NCBI RefSeq assembly: GCF_000255455.1
Contig: NZ_JH621274.1
Coordinates: forward strand, 1-52,150
Length of the DNA stretch: 52,150 nt
Direction of reading: 5' to 3'
Origin: Aquimarina agarilytica ZC1
GTDB taxonomy: Bacteria > Bacteroidota > Bacteroidia > Flavobacteriales > Flavobacteriaceae
A program made the position numbers and the translations under genes. Position 1 is the first letter of the stretch. Every line of letters begins with the position of its first letter. Below the pieces are notes generated by a model. That model ran no database searches. It had not been told where the DNA came from and saw only the letters and a list, made by a program, of their open reading frames with translations. Positions 27,778-36,340 of this stretch are shown piece after piece.

Positions 27778-28650
27778 ATGAATATCGTTATCTTATCTCG
27801 TAACGCCAATTTATATAGTACCGATGCTCTTGCGCAAGCTGCTATAAAAAGAAATCATAATGTTCGTATTATAGATCCTATAAACTGTGATATTGTTATT
27901 GAAAAAAAGAATCCAGCTATTTATTATAAAGGTAAAAAGCTAGAATCGGTAGATGCTGTTATTCCTAGAATTGGTGCATCAATAACTTACTATGGAACTG
28001 CTGTTGTACGCCAATTTGAAATGATGGGTGTGATGACTACCGTGGGCTCACAAGCATTAGTACTTTCGCGCGATAAACTGCAAAGTTTACAAATTTTGAC
28101 CAAAGCAAAATTAGGGCTACCAAAAACAATTTTTACCAACTATTCTAAAAATGTTGACGAGGTTATTAACCACGTGGGTGGCGCCCCTTTAATTATTAAA
28201 TTACTTGAAGGTACACAAGGTTTAGGTGTAGTTTTAGCCGAAACCAAAAACGCTGCAAAATCGGTAATTGAAGCTTTTAATGGCTTACAAGCTCGTGTTA
28301 TAGTTCAAGAATTTGTTAAAGAAGCTAAAGGAGCTGACATTAGGGCATTTGTTGTTGATGGACATGTTGTGGGCGCCATGAAAAGACAAGGTAAAGAAGG
28401 AGAGTTTCGATCTAATTTGCACCAAGGTGGAAAAGCTAGTATTATTGAATTAACCGACGAAGAGGAAATCGCAGCAATTAAGGCTACCAAAGCACTAGGC
28501 TTAGCTGTTGCAGGTGTTGATATGCTTCAAAGTGAACGTGGCCCTTTAATATTAGAAGTAAATTCTTCACCCGGACTCGAAGGCATTGAAAAAGCCACAA
28601 AAAAAAATGTTGCTAAAACTATAATTAGATACATTGAAAAAAATATTTAA
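27778..28650 (+). CDS. rimK: RimK-type ATP-grasp glutamate ligase
   Basis: The 290-residue ATP-grasp enzyme adds glutamates to the C-terminus of ribosomal protein S6 in the known family members. Landmarks: an N-terminal pre-ATP-grasp domain (VIPRIGASITYYGTAVVRQFE), LIIKLLEGTQGLGVVLAET (ATP lysine and glycine-rich loop), VQEFVKEAKGADIRAFVVDG, and LILEVNSSPGLEGIE (Mg-binding Glu/Asn). Length matches E. coli RimK. It lies between the RimB-like protease and an AstE-like deacylase with 3-base gaps. Confidence 0.93.
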   Translation: MNIVILSRNANLYSTDALAQAAIKRNHNVRIIDPINCDIVIEKKNPAIYYKGKKLESVDAVIPRIGASITYYGTAVVRQFEMMGVMTTVGSQALVLSRDKLQSLQILTKAKLGLPKTIFTNYSKNVDEVINHVGGAPLIIKLLEGTQGLGVVLAETKNAAKSVIEAFNGLQARVIVQEFVKEAKGADIRAFVVDGHVVGAMKRQGKEGEFRSNLHQGGKASIIELTDEEEIAAIKATKALGLAVAGVDMLQSERGPLILEVNSSPGLEGIEKATKKNVAKTIIRYIEKNI

Positions 28651-28653
28651 TGT

Positions 28654-29628
28654 ATGAATACAGATATTTTACAAATTTTAGGTCAGGAAATTAAACTAGG
28701 TCAACGTAAAACAATTAACCTAAATATCGCCAAACTTTACACCTCGACAAAAGTTGAAATTCCTATAGTTGTAGAGCGATCAAAAATTCCTGGTCCAGTA
28801 GTTTTAATAACAGCAGGTATTCATGGTGACGAAATTAATGGTGTTGAAATTGTACGTCAATTGATTCAAAAAAAAATTAATAGACCCGCAAAAGGCACTA
28901 TTATATGTATTCCAGTACTTAATGTTTTTGGTTTTTTGTCTATGAGCAGGAATTTCCCCGATGGACGTGATTTAAATCGTGTTTTTCCTGGTTCAAAAAA
29001 CGGATCCCTTGCCAGTCAATTTGCTTATCAATTTAGTACCGAAATTTTACCTCATGCGGATATTTGTATCGATTTTCATACTGGGGGAGCTAGTCGATAT
29101 AATGCGCCTCAAATTAGAATATCAAAAAACAATGAAATTAGCTTAGAACTGGCCCATGTTTTTAATGCCCCTTTCCTGCTTTATTCAAAAAATATTGATA
29201 AATCTTATAGAGCAACCTGCTCAAAAAAAGGGAAAACAATCTTATTATTCGAAGGAGGGAAGTCCCTTTCAAATGATAAAGCTATTGCTAAAGAAGGTAT
29301 AGAGGGAACCATGCGCGTTTTAAAACATTTGGGTATGTTACAATCAACATTTGAAATTGAAACACCTAAAACTGGCTCTGTTATTATTGAAAATAGTCAC
29401 TGGATACGCGCCAAATACAGTGGATTAATTCACCTTAAAGTAGCCTGTGGTACTTTTGTTAAAAAAGGAGATGAACTTGCTGTAATTACTGACCCCTATG
29501 GCACAAAAAGACATGTAGTAAAAGCAACTAATAAAGGTTACATTATTAACACTAATGAAGCTCCTATTGTATATCAAGGTGATGCTATTTTTCATATAAG
29601 TAGTGATAAAAAAATATCAAATGACTAA
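28654..29628 (+). CDS. Succinylglutamate desuccinylase/aspartoacylase family metallo-deacylase
   Basis: The 324-residue protein has the M14-like zinc core: GIHGDEINGVEIVR (His and Glu ligands, about 54-67), NFPDGRDLNRVFPG, and DFHTGGASRYNAP (third His). A C-terminal barrel-like domain (about 235-320; GSVIIENSHWIRAKYSG, VKKGDELAVITDPYG) resembles a biotinyl-lipoyl hammerhead. The family hydrolyses N-acyl amino acids or small peptides. The start is 3 bases after rimK, and the RimB-RimK-AstE-like trio is a recurrent association, so it may edit glutamate tails or the products of RimK. That role is inferred. Confidence 0.87.
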   Translation: MNTDILQILGQEIKLGQRKTINLNIAKLYTSTKVEIPIVVERSKIPGPVVLITAGIHGDEINGVEIVRQLIQKKINRPAKGTIICIPVLNVFGFLSMSRNFPDGRDLNRVFPGSKNGSLASQFAYQFSTEILPHADICIDFHTGGASRYNAPQIRISKNNEISLELAHVFNAPFLLYSKNIDKSYRATCSKKGKTILLFEGGKSLSNDKAIAKEGIEGTMRVLKHLGMLQSTFEIETPKTGSVIIENSHWIRAKYSGLIHLKVACGTFVKKGDELAVITDPYGTKRHVVKATNKGYIINTNEAPIVYQGDAIFHISSDKKISND

Positions 29629-30184
29629 AAAGGAACTCAGAAAAAAATACAAGCAACTTAGAGCGCAGTTTACTCCTATTGAAATTGAAGAAAAAAGTAT
29701 AGCCATTGCTAATCAATTATTACAATTAAATATCTGGGAACACCAATACTATCATATTTTTTTACCTATTAGCACTCAAAACGAAATTGACACTGAATTT
29801 ATACTACACATTCTACAAGGAAAGGATAAACACATAGTGATTTCTAAAAGTAATTTTTCTGACGGAAGTCTCTCTCACTTTTTACTTACCGACCAAACTA
29901 TATTATCAGTAAATAAATGGGGTATTCCAGAACCTAATGATGGAATCCCTATACCGGATAATAAAATTGATGTAGTTTTCGTACCCCTTTTGGCATTTGA
30001 CACACAAGGAAACCGAGTTGGTTACGGAAAAGGCTTTTATGATCGGTTTTTAGCTTCTTCTAAACCTAAACTCTGTGTAGGCTTATCTTTTTTTGAAGCC
30101 GAAACTAAAATAAATGACGTCGATATACGAGATGTTCCGTTAGATTATTGCACTTTGCCCGACAAAACCTACAATTTCATCTAA
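29621..30184 (+). CDS. 5-formyltetrahydrofolate cyclo-ligase
   Basis: This ATP-dependent enzyme converts 5-formyl-THF to 5,10-methenyl-THF in one-carbon metabolism. The ATG at 29621 (overlapping the upstream stop by 8 bases) gives 187 residues; a longer start at 29603 adds an unlikely MIKKYQ. Landmarks: basic N-terminus KKELRKKYKQLR, FLPISTQNEIDT (nucleotide region), KWGIPEPNDG, VFVPLLAFDTQGNRVGYGKGFYDRFL (family signature), and DVPLDY near the end. It is translationally coupled to the deacylase gene. Confidence 0.93.
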   Translation: MTKKELRKKYKQLRAQFTPIEIEEKSIAIANQLLQLNIWEHQYYHIFLPISTQNEIDTEFILHILQGKDKHIVISKSNFSDGSLSHFLLTDQTILSVNKWGIPEPNDGIPIPDNKIDVVFVPLLAFDTQGNRVGYGKGFYDRFLASSKPKLCVGLSFFEAETKINDVDIRDVPLDYCTLPDKTYNFI

Positions 30185-30222
30185 TAAAACACAAAAATAT
30201 AGCAAAAGTAAATTCGTAACTT

Positions 30223-30230
30223 TATTTTTG
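30223..30230 (+). promoter_or_regulatory. Putative -7 element (TATTTTTG) of the response regulator gene
   Basis: An exact TAnnTTTG match lies 22 bases before the ATG at 30253, in the gap after the cyclo-ligase gene. No clear TTG is visible at -33, so this is a moderate call. Confidence 0.4.
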
Positions 30231-30252
30231 AAATAACACAAAGTTAGTCAAT

Positions 30253-30660
30253 ATGCCCCCAACATTGAAACTCACCTGCATTATCGATGACGATACTGTA
30301 TATATTAAGTTGGTAAAAAAATTACTTCAGCTAAAAAAACTCTGCGAAAAAATTATTGTTTTTAAAAATGGTAAAGAAGCTATAGATTATTTTAGTCAAG
30401 AAAATTTAGAAATTCAGCAATTACCTGAGCTTATTTTATTAGATCTAAATATGCCTGTTATGAATGGCTGGGAATTTTTAGAACAATACAATCAACTAAA
30501 ATCAAACCTAGGATTAAAACCTAGTCTATATGTAGTAAGTTCATCCATTGATCCTATGGACTCGGAAAAGGCCAAAAATATTGATAGCGTTCAGGATTAC
30601 ATTTCCAAACCGATATCGCTTAAAACCTTCGAGACTATTTGTAATGTTATTGCTTCTTAA
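30253..30660 (+). CDS. Single-domain response regulator (CheY-like receiver)
   Basis: This 135-residue protein is a lone receiver domain without an output domain. Visible are the acidic triad IIDDD (about 10-14), the phospho-acceptor D64 in LLDLNMPVMNG, the Ser switch position in VVSSSIDP, and the Lys of YISKPIS. It likely passes a phosphate signal to protein partners. No kinase is adjacent. Its stop codon (30658-30660) lies at the insertion point of the neighbouring IS; before insertion it would have overlapped the convergent lspA stop. Confidence 0.93.
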   Translation: MPPTLKLTCIIDDDTVYIKLVKKLLQLKKLCEKIIVFKNGKEAIDYFSQENLEIQQLPELILLDLNMPVMNGWEFLEQYNQLKSNLGLKPSLYVVSSSIDPMDSEKAKNIDSVQDYISKPISLKTFETICNVIAS

Positions 30661-30667
30661 TTTTCTT
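30659..30667. repeat. Left target-site duplication of the IS (AATTTTCTT)
   Basis: The 9-mer AATTTTCTT at 30659-30667 recurs exactly at 31656-31664 on the other side of the IS. Known IS1595 elements make 8-bp duplications, so one base may be chance. Joining the flanks across it restores a natural lspA stop codon, which supports the assignment. Confidence 0.75.
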
Positions 30668-30670
30668 ATT

Positions 30671-30693
30671 GAATATCCGTTTTTACTCATAAT
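30671..30693. repeat. Left terminal inverted repeat of the IS
   Basis: GAATATCCGT is followed by a weaker match and then CATAAT. Compared with the reverse complement of 31632-31654, 19 of 23 positions match. It overlaps the transposase stop codon. Confidence 0.8.
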
Positions 30694-31595
30694 CCTGTAA
30701 TATTAGCAATTACTAGCCTATCAAAGAGTTTGTCTTCAAAGTATCTTCGATTTAGTTTATATACAAACTCATTGAGGTACAACTGCAGATATTTTCCTTT
30801 AATTTTGTGATAATTTCCTGGCAAATTTCTTTTAGCATTACTTATGGTTATATGTACCGATTTTAATGTCTCTATTGTGGTTTGTTTGTCTGATTTTTCT
30901 GTGTAATGTAGCTCTACAAAATCTGCTATATCAATATATGAAGTACTTTTGTCAGTGAATACTATACTGGTGTCTTTTATGGATTCTTGTATAGTTTGAT
31001 TTATGCCTTCTGCCTTATGATTTTCTAAAACTTTAGCTTTAAAAAAACCACACTGCCTTTGTGCTTTTCCAGTATTTATATCTTCTAAAACGGTGGATTC
31101 AGCCATAATTGCCACGTTTGATTTTCCTGCAGCTCCACGACCTCTAACTCCTTTGTTTTTCTCTATTTCTGAAGCCTCTACAGTAAAATAACCTTCATCC
31201 ATTTCTATCATTCCCTCTAAAGTGTAACGAGCATCTCTATTACCCATAGCTTTACGAAGTTTATGTACCATCGCCCATACTGGCTCGTAGCGTTTCAAGC
31301 CTAATTGATTCTGAATTTCTTTACTTGAAAAGCCTTTTTTTGTAGTAGTTAATAAAAACATCGTCTTGTACCAAACTAGAAAAGATAGATTAGAACTTTG
31401 CATAATTGTTCCGCTTCTCAGCGAAGTTCTGCTTCGGCATTTTTTACACTCATAACTCCATTTACTCTTTATCCAATAATGACTAGTATGAGCACACCTT
31501 TTGCAATTAACGCCTATTTTATCTCGCTCTGCCTTAAAGTGATTACGGCAAGTTTCTTCACTGTCAAAATGGGCTATAAAACTGAAAATATTCAT
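30687..31595 (-). CDS. IS1595-family transposase (zinc ribbon plus ISXO2-like DDE domain)
   Basis: The 302-residue transposase has an N-terminal zinc ribbon (C31, C34, C50, C53), a helix-turn-helix-like stretch (GFSSKEIQNQLGLKRYEPVWAM) and an ISXO2-like catalytic domain. That domain has acidic residues in MIEMDEGYF and IVFTDKSTSYID, and a late Glu or Asn in LYLNEFVYKLNRR. It cuts and joins the IS ends. The reading frame is intact with no frameshift, so the element may be active. The start ATG is 60 bases from the right end of the element. Confidence 0.9.
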   Translation of the reverse strand: MNIFSFIAHFDSEETCRNHFKAERDKIGVNCKRCAHTSHYWIKSKWSYECKKCRSRTSLRSGTIMQSSNLSFLVWYKTMFLLTTTKKGFSSKEIQNQLGLKRYEPVWAMVHKLRKAMGNRDARYTLEGMIEMDEGYFTVEASEIEKNKGVRGRGAAGKSNVAIMAESTVLEDINTGKAQRQCGFFKAKVLENHKAEGINQTIQESIKDTSIVFTDKSTSYIDIADFVELHYTEKSDKQTTIETLKSVHITISNAKRNLPGNYHKIKGKYLQLYLNEFVYKLNRRYFEDKLFDRLVIANITGL

Positions 31596-31631
31596 CCTTG
31601 ATTTTTTATCTAAAATAAACCTTTTTTATCA

Positions 31632-31654
31632 ATTATGGCTAATTACGGATATTC
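31632..31654. repeat. Right terminal inverted repeat of the IS, overlapping the lspA 3' end
   Basis: The sequence ends in ACGGATATTC, the reverse complement of the left GAATATCCGT. The last codons of lspA (Asn-Ile-Arg-Asn and the TAG stop) are read from this repeat. Confidence 0.8.
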
Positions 31655-32259
31655 AAATTTTCTTCCTTAGGAAATACTTTTTTATTAAATAAAATTAATA
31701 GAATAACGGCAATACAAATTGCAGAATCGGCTACATTAAAAACAGGCTCAAAAAAGGTAAAGTAGGTACCTCCCCAAATGGGAATCCACTCAGGCAAAAC
31801 ACCTTCGTATAATGGAAAGTAAAGCATATCAACTACTTTTCCATAAAAAACGGAAGCGTATCCACCTTCGACAGGCATAAATGTAGCTACTTGTCCATTG
31901 CTATGACTAAAAAAGATTCCTTGAAAAATGGAATCTAAAATATTCCCTGTAGCACCAGCGAATATTAATGAAATAGATACAATAAGTAAATTAGGTTGCT
32001 TTTTACGTATACTATCCCATAACCAATACCCAATACCAGAGATAGCTACTAACCTAAATAAACTTAAAAATAGCTTACCGTATAAACCAGGAATTTTAAC
32101 TCCCCATGCCATACCTTCATTTTCAACAAAATGTATTTTAAACCAACTAAATACTTCATATGAATCACCTAAAGCAAAGTGTGTTTTTACATATATTTTT
32201 GAAACCTGATCAATTATAAGGACTAATAAAATTAGTAACGAAGCCTTTTTTAAATTCAT
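31639..32259 (-). CDS. lspA: Lipoprotein signal peptidase (signal peptidase II), 3' end rewritten by an IS
   Basis: This membrane aspartyl protease removes signal peptides from lipidated prolipoproteins. The ATG at 32259 (MNLKKASLLILLV) is preferred over a TTG at 32280. Four membrane segments are visible, with catalytic aspartates in ATGNILDSIFQG and FNVADSAICIAV. The product is longer than the usual ~165 residues because of a loop insertion around residues 105-155, common in Bacteroidota. The final residues L-N-I-R-N and the TAG come from the right end of the IS; without it the gene would have ended K-E-E-N-TAA. It follows ileS and traR-like genes, a usual flavobacterial order. Confidence 0.94.
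   Translation of the reverse strand: MNLKKASLLILLVLIIDQVSKIYVKTHFALGDSYEVFSWFKIHFVENEGMAWGVKIPGLYGKLFLSLFRLVAISGIGYWLWDSIRKKQPNLLIVSISLIFAGATGNILDSIFQGIFFSHSNGQVATFMPVEGGYASVFYGKVVDMLYFPLYEGVLPEWIPIWGGTYFTFFEPVFNVADSAICIAVILLILFNKKVFPKEENLNIRN
31656..31664. repeat. Right target-site duplication of the IS (AATTTTCTT)
   Basis: This is an exact copy of 30659-30667. It lies inside the lspA coding region (Glu-Glu-Asn codons on the minus strand). Confidence 0.75.
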
Positions 32260-32292
32260 TTTTTTACTTAAAATTTCCAACTCTTAAAAAGA

Positions 32293-32316
32293 AACGCTTC
32301 CAAAATGGGAAGCGTT
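32293..32316 (-). terminator. Hairpin terminator between the traR-like gene and lspA
   Basis: AACGCTTCC (32293-32301) pairs perfectly with GGAAGCGTT (32308-32316). On the minus strand a T-rich run (TTTCTTTTTAA) follows. It would end ileS-traR transcripts 24 bases after the traR-like stop and could attenuate read-through into lspA. Confidence 0.72.
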
Positions 32317-32339
32317 GCATTTTAAAATCACTTATTCTT

Positions 32340-32726
32340 TTATTTCTTTTGCATTTTTTTTGCCTCAATACTCAATGTAGCGTGAGGAACTAATTTTAAA
32401 CGCTCTGGATTAATTAATTTACCTGTAACACGACAAATACCATAGGTTTTATTTTCAATACGATTTAACGCATTCTTTAAATCCCTTAAAAATTTCTCTT
32501 GACGTATTGCTAATTGAGAGTTGGCTTCTTTCGACATCGTTTCACTCCCTTCTTCAAAGGCTTTAAACGTAGGTGATGTATCATCAGTACCATTATTTCC
32601 GTCATTTTTATAAGCACTTTTCAATAATTCTAAATCACGTTGAGCATGAGCTATTTTATCTAAAATGATCGCCTTAAATTCAGCTAAATGCTCATCAGAA
32701 TATCTTTCTTTTATCTCTTGTCCCAT
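32340..32726 (-). CDS. TraR/DksA-family protein lacking the full zinc finger
   Basis: The 128-residue protein has an N-terminal coiled coil (about 5-90) and a C-terminal DksA/TraR-type segment, YGICRVTGKLINPERL...ATLSIEAK. Only one of the four zinc cysteines remains (in GICRV). Family members bind RNA polymerase's secondary channel. The loss of zinc ligands is a known variant. It starts 5 bases after ileS and is co-transcribed with it; a terminator follows. Confidence 0.85.
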   Translation of the reverse strand: MGQEIKERYSDEHLAEFKAIILDKIAHAQRDLELLKSAYKNDGNNGTDDTSPTFKAFEEGSETMSKEANSQLAIRQEKFLRDLKNALNRIENKTYGICRVTGKLINPERLKLVPHATLSIEAKKMQKK

Positions 32727-32731
32727 AATTA

Positions 32732-35700
32732 TTATATTTTTTTAATAAAAATTTCTGCTTTTACGTCATCAAATTCAATAGCTACTCCGTCATTTAACCT
32801 TTCTTTAAATAGTATTTCCTTTGCTAAAGTTTCCGTTTTTATATAATCTTCATTTTGTTTAACTGCTTCTTCTATTGTTTTATTAGCCGTAAAGCTGATC
32901 GCTATATTATCAATTACTTCAAAATTTTGATCTTTACGTAAATTTTGAATACGATTTACTAACTCTCTTGCTATTCCTTCTTTTCTTAATTCGGTACTTA
33001 TAGTTACATCTAAAGCAACGGTTAACCCATTTGCATTGGCTACTAACCAACCTTCAATATCTTGTGAAGTAATTTCTACATCACTCAATTGCAATGTAAT
33101 ACTTTTCGCATTAATTTCTAAAAGGATTTCACCTTTTTGCTCAAGTGTTGCAATTTCTGGCTGATCAAATTTTTGTATTTCACCAGCAATCAACTTCATA
33201 TCCTTTCCAAAACGAGGCCCAAGAGCTTTAAAATTAGGCTTAATTTTCTTCACTAAAATACCCGATGCATCATCTAATAGCTCTATTTCTTTTACATTAA
33301 CCTCACTTTTTATCAAATCGGCAACCGCTTCAATTTCATTACGCTCTGTTTCATTCAATACAGGAATCATAATGCGCTGTAATGGTTGGCGTACTTTTAT
33401 TTTTTCCTTTTGACGTAATGATAACACCAATGATGACACAATTTGTGCCTTTCCCATTTTTTGCTCCAAAGCACTATTAATAACACTTTTATCGGCTACT
33501 GGAAATTCTGATAAATGCACACTTTCAAAACTTTCCTGACCTGTACATGCTATTAAATCCTTGTATAACCTATCCATAAAAAATGGGGCTACTGGTGCTC
33601 CTAACTTTGCTACGGTTAATAAACAAGTATACAAGGTTTGGTAAGCCGAAATTTTATCCTGAGCATATTCCCCTTTCCAAAACCTTCGGCGACATAAACG
33701 CACGTACCAATTACTTAAATTTTCCTGTACAAAATCCGAAATAGCTCTTGTAGCTCTTGTAGGTTCGTACTCATTATAGAACGTATCGACTTTAGTAATT
33801 AATGTATTTAATTCACTTAAAATCCATTGATCAATTTCTGGTCTTTCATGAATCGGAATTTCCGCTTCGCTATAATTAAATTGATCAATATTTGCGTATA
33901 ACGCAAAGAAAGAGTATGTATTATATAAAGTTCCAAAAAACTTACGTCTCACCTCCGCAATTCCTTCCAGATCAAATTTTAAATTATCCCATGGATTGGC
34001 ATTACTAATCATATACCAACGCGTCGCATCGGGGCCATAAGCTTTTAGTGTTTCAAAAGGATCTACTCCATTACCTAAACGCTTGGACATTTTTTGTCCA
34101 TTTTTGTCCAGTACTAATCCATTTGATACTACATTTTTATAGGCAACATCATCAAAAATCATAGTTGATATCGCATGCAGTGTATAAAACCATCCACGAG
34201 TTTGATCCACTCCTTCGGCAATAAAATCAGCCTTGCGAGCTCCTGCCTCAACCTTTTCTTTATTTTCAAAAGGATAATGCCACTGTGCTACTGGCATAGC
34301 TCCAGAATCGAACCAAACATCAATTAGATCACTCTCGCGTTTCATTGGTTTTCCTTGCGGAGAAACTAATGTTATGGTATCTACTATATTTTTATGCAAG
34401 TCAATTTTGTCATAATTTTCATCGGACATATCTCCCGAAACAAAATCTTCAAACACTGCTTTTTCCATTACTCCTGCTGCAACTGCTTTTTGCATTTCAG
34501 CTTTAAGCTCGGAAACAGATTCAATAATTAATGCTTCATCACCATCTTCGGTACGCCAAATTGGCAACGGAATACCCCAATAACGTGATCTGGATAAATT
34601 CCAATCGTTTGCATTGGCTAACCAATTTCCAAAACGGCCTTCGCCGGTTGCTTTAGGTTTCCAATTGATCTCCATATTTAGCTCATGCATACGGTCTTTT
34701 ACGTCCGTTACTTTTATAAACCAACTATCCAATGGGTAATATAAAATAGGCTTATCTGTACGCCAACAGTTTGGATAACTGTGCACATATTTTTCAACCT
34801 TAAAAGCTTTATTTTCTTCCTTAAGTTTTATAGCAATTTCAACATCTACCGAACGTTCTGGTTCTTCGCCATCCGCATAGTAATCATTTTTAACGTATTT
34901 ACCAGCAAATTCCCCCATATGCTCCGTAAACTTTCCTTGTAGGTTTACTAAAGGCACTAAGTTATCATTGGCATCTTTTACCAACATTGGTGGCACCTCT
35001 GGGGTAGCTTGTTTGGCTACTAAAGCATCATCGGCTCCAAAAGTGGGTGCTGTATGTACAATCCCAGTACCATCTTCGGTCGTCACAAAATCCCCTAAAA
35101 TTACTCTAAATGCATTTTCAGGATTATCATTCGGTTGTGTGTAATCCAACAACTGTTCGTAACGAATATCTAATAAATCCTTACCAATAAAAGATTTTAT
35201 AATTCTATATGGTATTTTTTTATCTCCTTGTGTATACGCTTGTAACTCCTCGGCTGTTTCTACGGCAGTGAACTTACCCGCAAATTGTTTACCTACTAAG
35301 TTTTTGGCCAAAATTACTTTAGTGGATTCAAAGGTATATTGATTGTAAGTTTCCACTAAAACATAGTCAATTTTTGGTCCCACAGTTAAGGCTGTGTTAC
35401 TTGGCAATGTCCAAGGAGTTGTAGTCCAAGCTAAAAAATGAATAGCTCCAAAACCTAGTAAAAATTCTGGCAACGAATTATCCAAAGCCTTAAATTGTGC
35501 CACTACGGTAGTATCTGTAACGTCTTGGTAGGTTCCTGGCTGATTTAACTCATGTGAACTTAATCCTGTTCCCGCTTTTGGCGAATAAGGTTGTATCGTA
35601 TAGCCTTTGTAAATCAAACCTTTTTTATACAACTGCGCCAATAACCACCAAACCGATTCCATATATTTTGGCTTATAGGTAATATACGGATCTTCCATAT

Positions 35701-36133
35701 CCACCCAATACCCAATTTTTTCGGTTAAGTCGTTCCAAATATCTGTGTAACGCATTACGGTAGTACGACATGCTTTATTATATTCCTCTACCGTGATTTT
35801 TTTTCCAATATCTTCTTTAGTAATTCCAAGTTCTTTTTCAACACCTAACTCCACAGGTAAACCATGCGTATCCCAACCTGCTTTTCGTTTTACTTGAAAT
35901 CCTTTTTGTGTTTTATACCTACAAAAAATATCTTTTATAGCACGCGCCATTACGTGATGAATACCTGGCAATCCGTTTGCCGAAGGTGGTCCTTCAAAAA
36001 ACACGTAAGGAGTTTGTCCTTCGCGCTCAGTGATACTCTTTTCAAAAATACCTTCAGCCTTCCAAAAATCTAATGTTTCTTCAGCTAATTTAGGTAAGTC
36101 AAGTCCTTTATATTCAGTGAACTTTGTGCTCAT
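32732..36133 (-). CDS. ileS: Isoleucyl-tRNA synthetase
   Basis: The enzyme charges tRNA-Ile. ATG at 36133 (MSTKFTEYKGL) is preferred over an upstream start at 36172, giving 1133 residues. Class I signatures are SANGLPGIHHV (HIGH) and KMSKRLGN (KMSKS); the editing domain and a long C-terminal extension are present. The size and the GNGVDPFETL context after KMSKR match the eukaryote-like long IleRS form found in Bacteroidota, a form usually tolerant of mupirocin (known from the family, not shown here). Confidence 0.97.
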   Translation of the reverse strand: MSTKFTEYKGLDLPKLAEETLDFWKAEGIFEKSITEREGQTPYVFFEGPPSANGLPGIHHVMARAIKDIFCRYKTQKGFQVKRKAGWDTHGLPVELGVEKELGITKEDIGKKITVEEYNKACRTTVMRYTDIWNDLTEKIGYWVDMEDPYITYKPKYMESVWWLLAQLYKKGLIYKGYTIQPYSPKAGTGLSSHELNQPGTYQDVTDTTVVAQFKALDNSLPEFLLGFGAIHFLAWTTTPWTLPSNTALTVGPKIDYVLVETYNQYTFESTKVILAKNLVGKQFAGKFTAVETAEELQAYTQGDKKIPYRIIKSFIGKDLLDIRYEQLLDYTQPNDNPENAFRVILGDFVTTEDGTGIVHTAPTFGADDALVAKQATPEVPPMLVKDANDNLVPLVNLQGKFTEHMGEFAGKYVKNDYYADGEEPERSVDVEIAIKLKEENKAFKVEKYVHSYPNCWRTDKPILYYPLDSWFIKVTDVKDRMHELNMEINWKPKATGEGRFGNWLANANDWNLSRSRYWGIPLPIWRTEDGDEALIIESVSELKAEMQKAVAAGVMEKAVFEDFVSGDMSDENYDKIDLHKNIVDTITLVSPQGKPMKRESDLIDVWFDSGAMPVAQWHYPFENKEKVEAGARKADFIAEGVDQTRGWFYTLHAISTMIFDDVAYKNVVSNGLVLDKNGQKMSKRLGNGVDPFETLKAYGPDATRWYMISNANPWDNLKFDLEGIAEVRRKFFGTLYNTYSFFALYANIDQFNYSEAEIPIHERPEIDQWILSELNTLITKVDTFYNEYEPTRATRAISDFVQENLSNWYVRLCRRRFWKGEYAQDKISAYQTLYTCLLTVAKLGAPVAPFFMDRLYKDLIACTGQESFESVHLSEFPVADKSVINSALEQKMGKAQIVSSLVLSLRQKEKIKVRQPLQRIMIPVLNETERNEIEAVADLIKSEVNVKEIELLDDASGILVKKIKPNFKALGPRFGKDMKLIAGEIQKFDQPEIATLEQKGEILLEINAKSITLQLSDVEITSQDIEGWLVANANGLTVALDVTISTELRKEGIARELVNRIQNLRKDQNFEVIDNIAISFTANKTIEEAVKQNEDYIKTETLAKEILFKERLNDGVAIEFDDVKAEIFIKKI

Positions 36134-36340
36134 GGTAATGGCTTTTTTAGCAACTGCTTCCAATGAAACCAAGGGAATTTAGTTGCACTATTTTTTATGA
36201 TTATGAGGCAAGCCCCGTACGTTAAAAACTATTCCTAGTTTCCAAGTTGCGAAAATAGGGATTTTTTTAAAAATTTGAAGCCCATGAAACTATGTGAAAC
36301 TTTAGAATTTATGTAACTTTTAATTCAAAATGGCTCCATT

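Larger units (their letters stand above)
30668..31655 (-). mobile_element. IS1595-family insertion sequence, about 990 bp, intact
   Basis: The element holds one full-length transposase, has imperfect inverted repeats (30671-30693 and 31632-31654; 19 of 23 positions match, starting GAATATCCGT) and is flanked by AATTTTCTT direct repeats. Boundaries may shift by a base because the outermost bases are A/T-rich. It sits exactly between the response regulator and lspA genes and supplies the present lspA stop codon. Confidence 0.85.

Noticed and set aside
34290..34300. GAATCGAACC, resembling a tRNA T-arm on the minus strand
   Set aside because: It lies inside ileS coding sequence with no cloverleaf around it.
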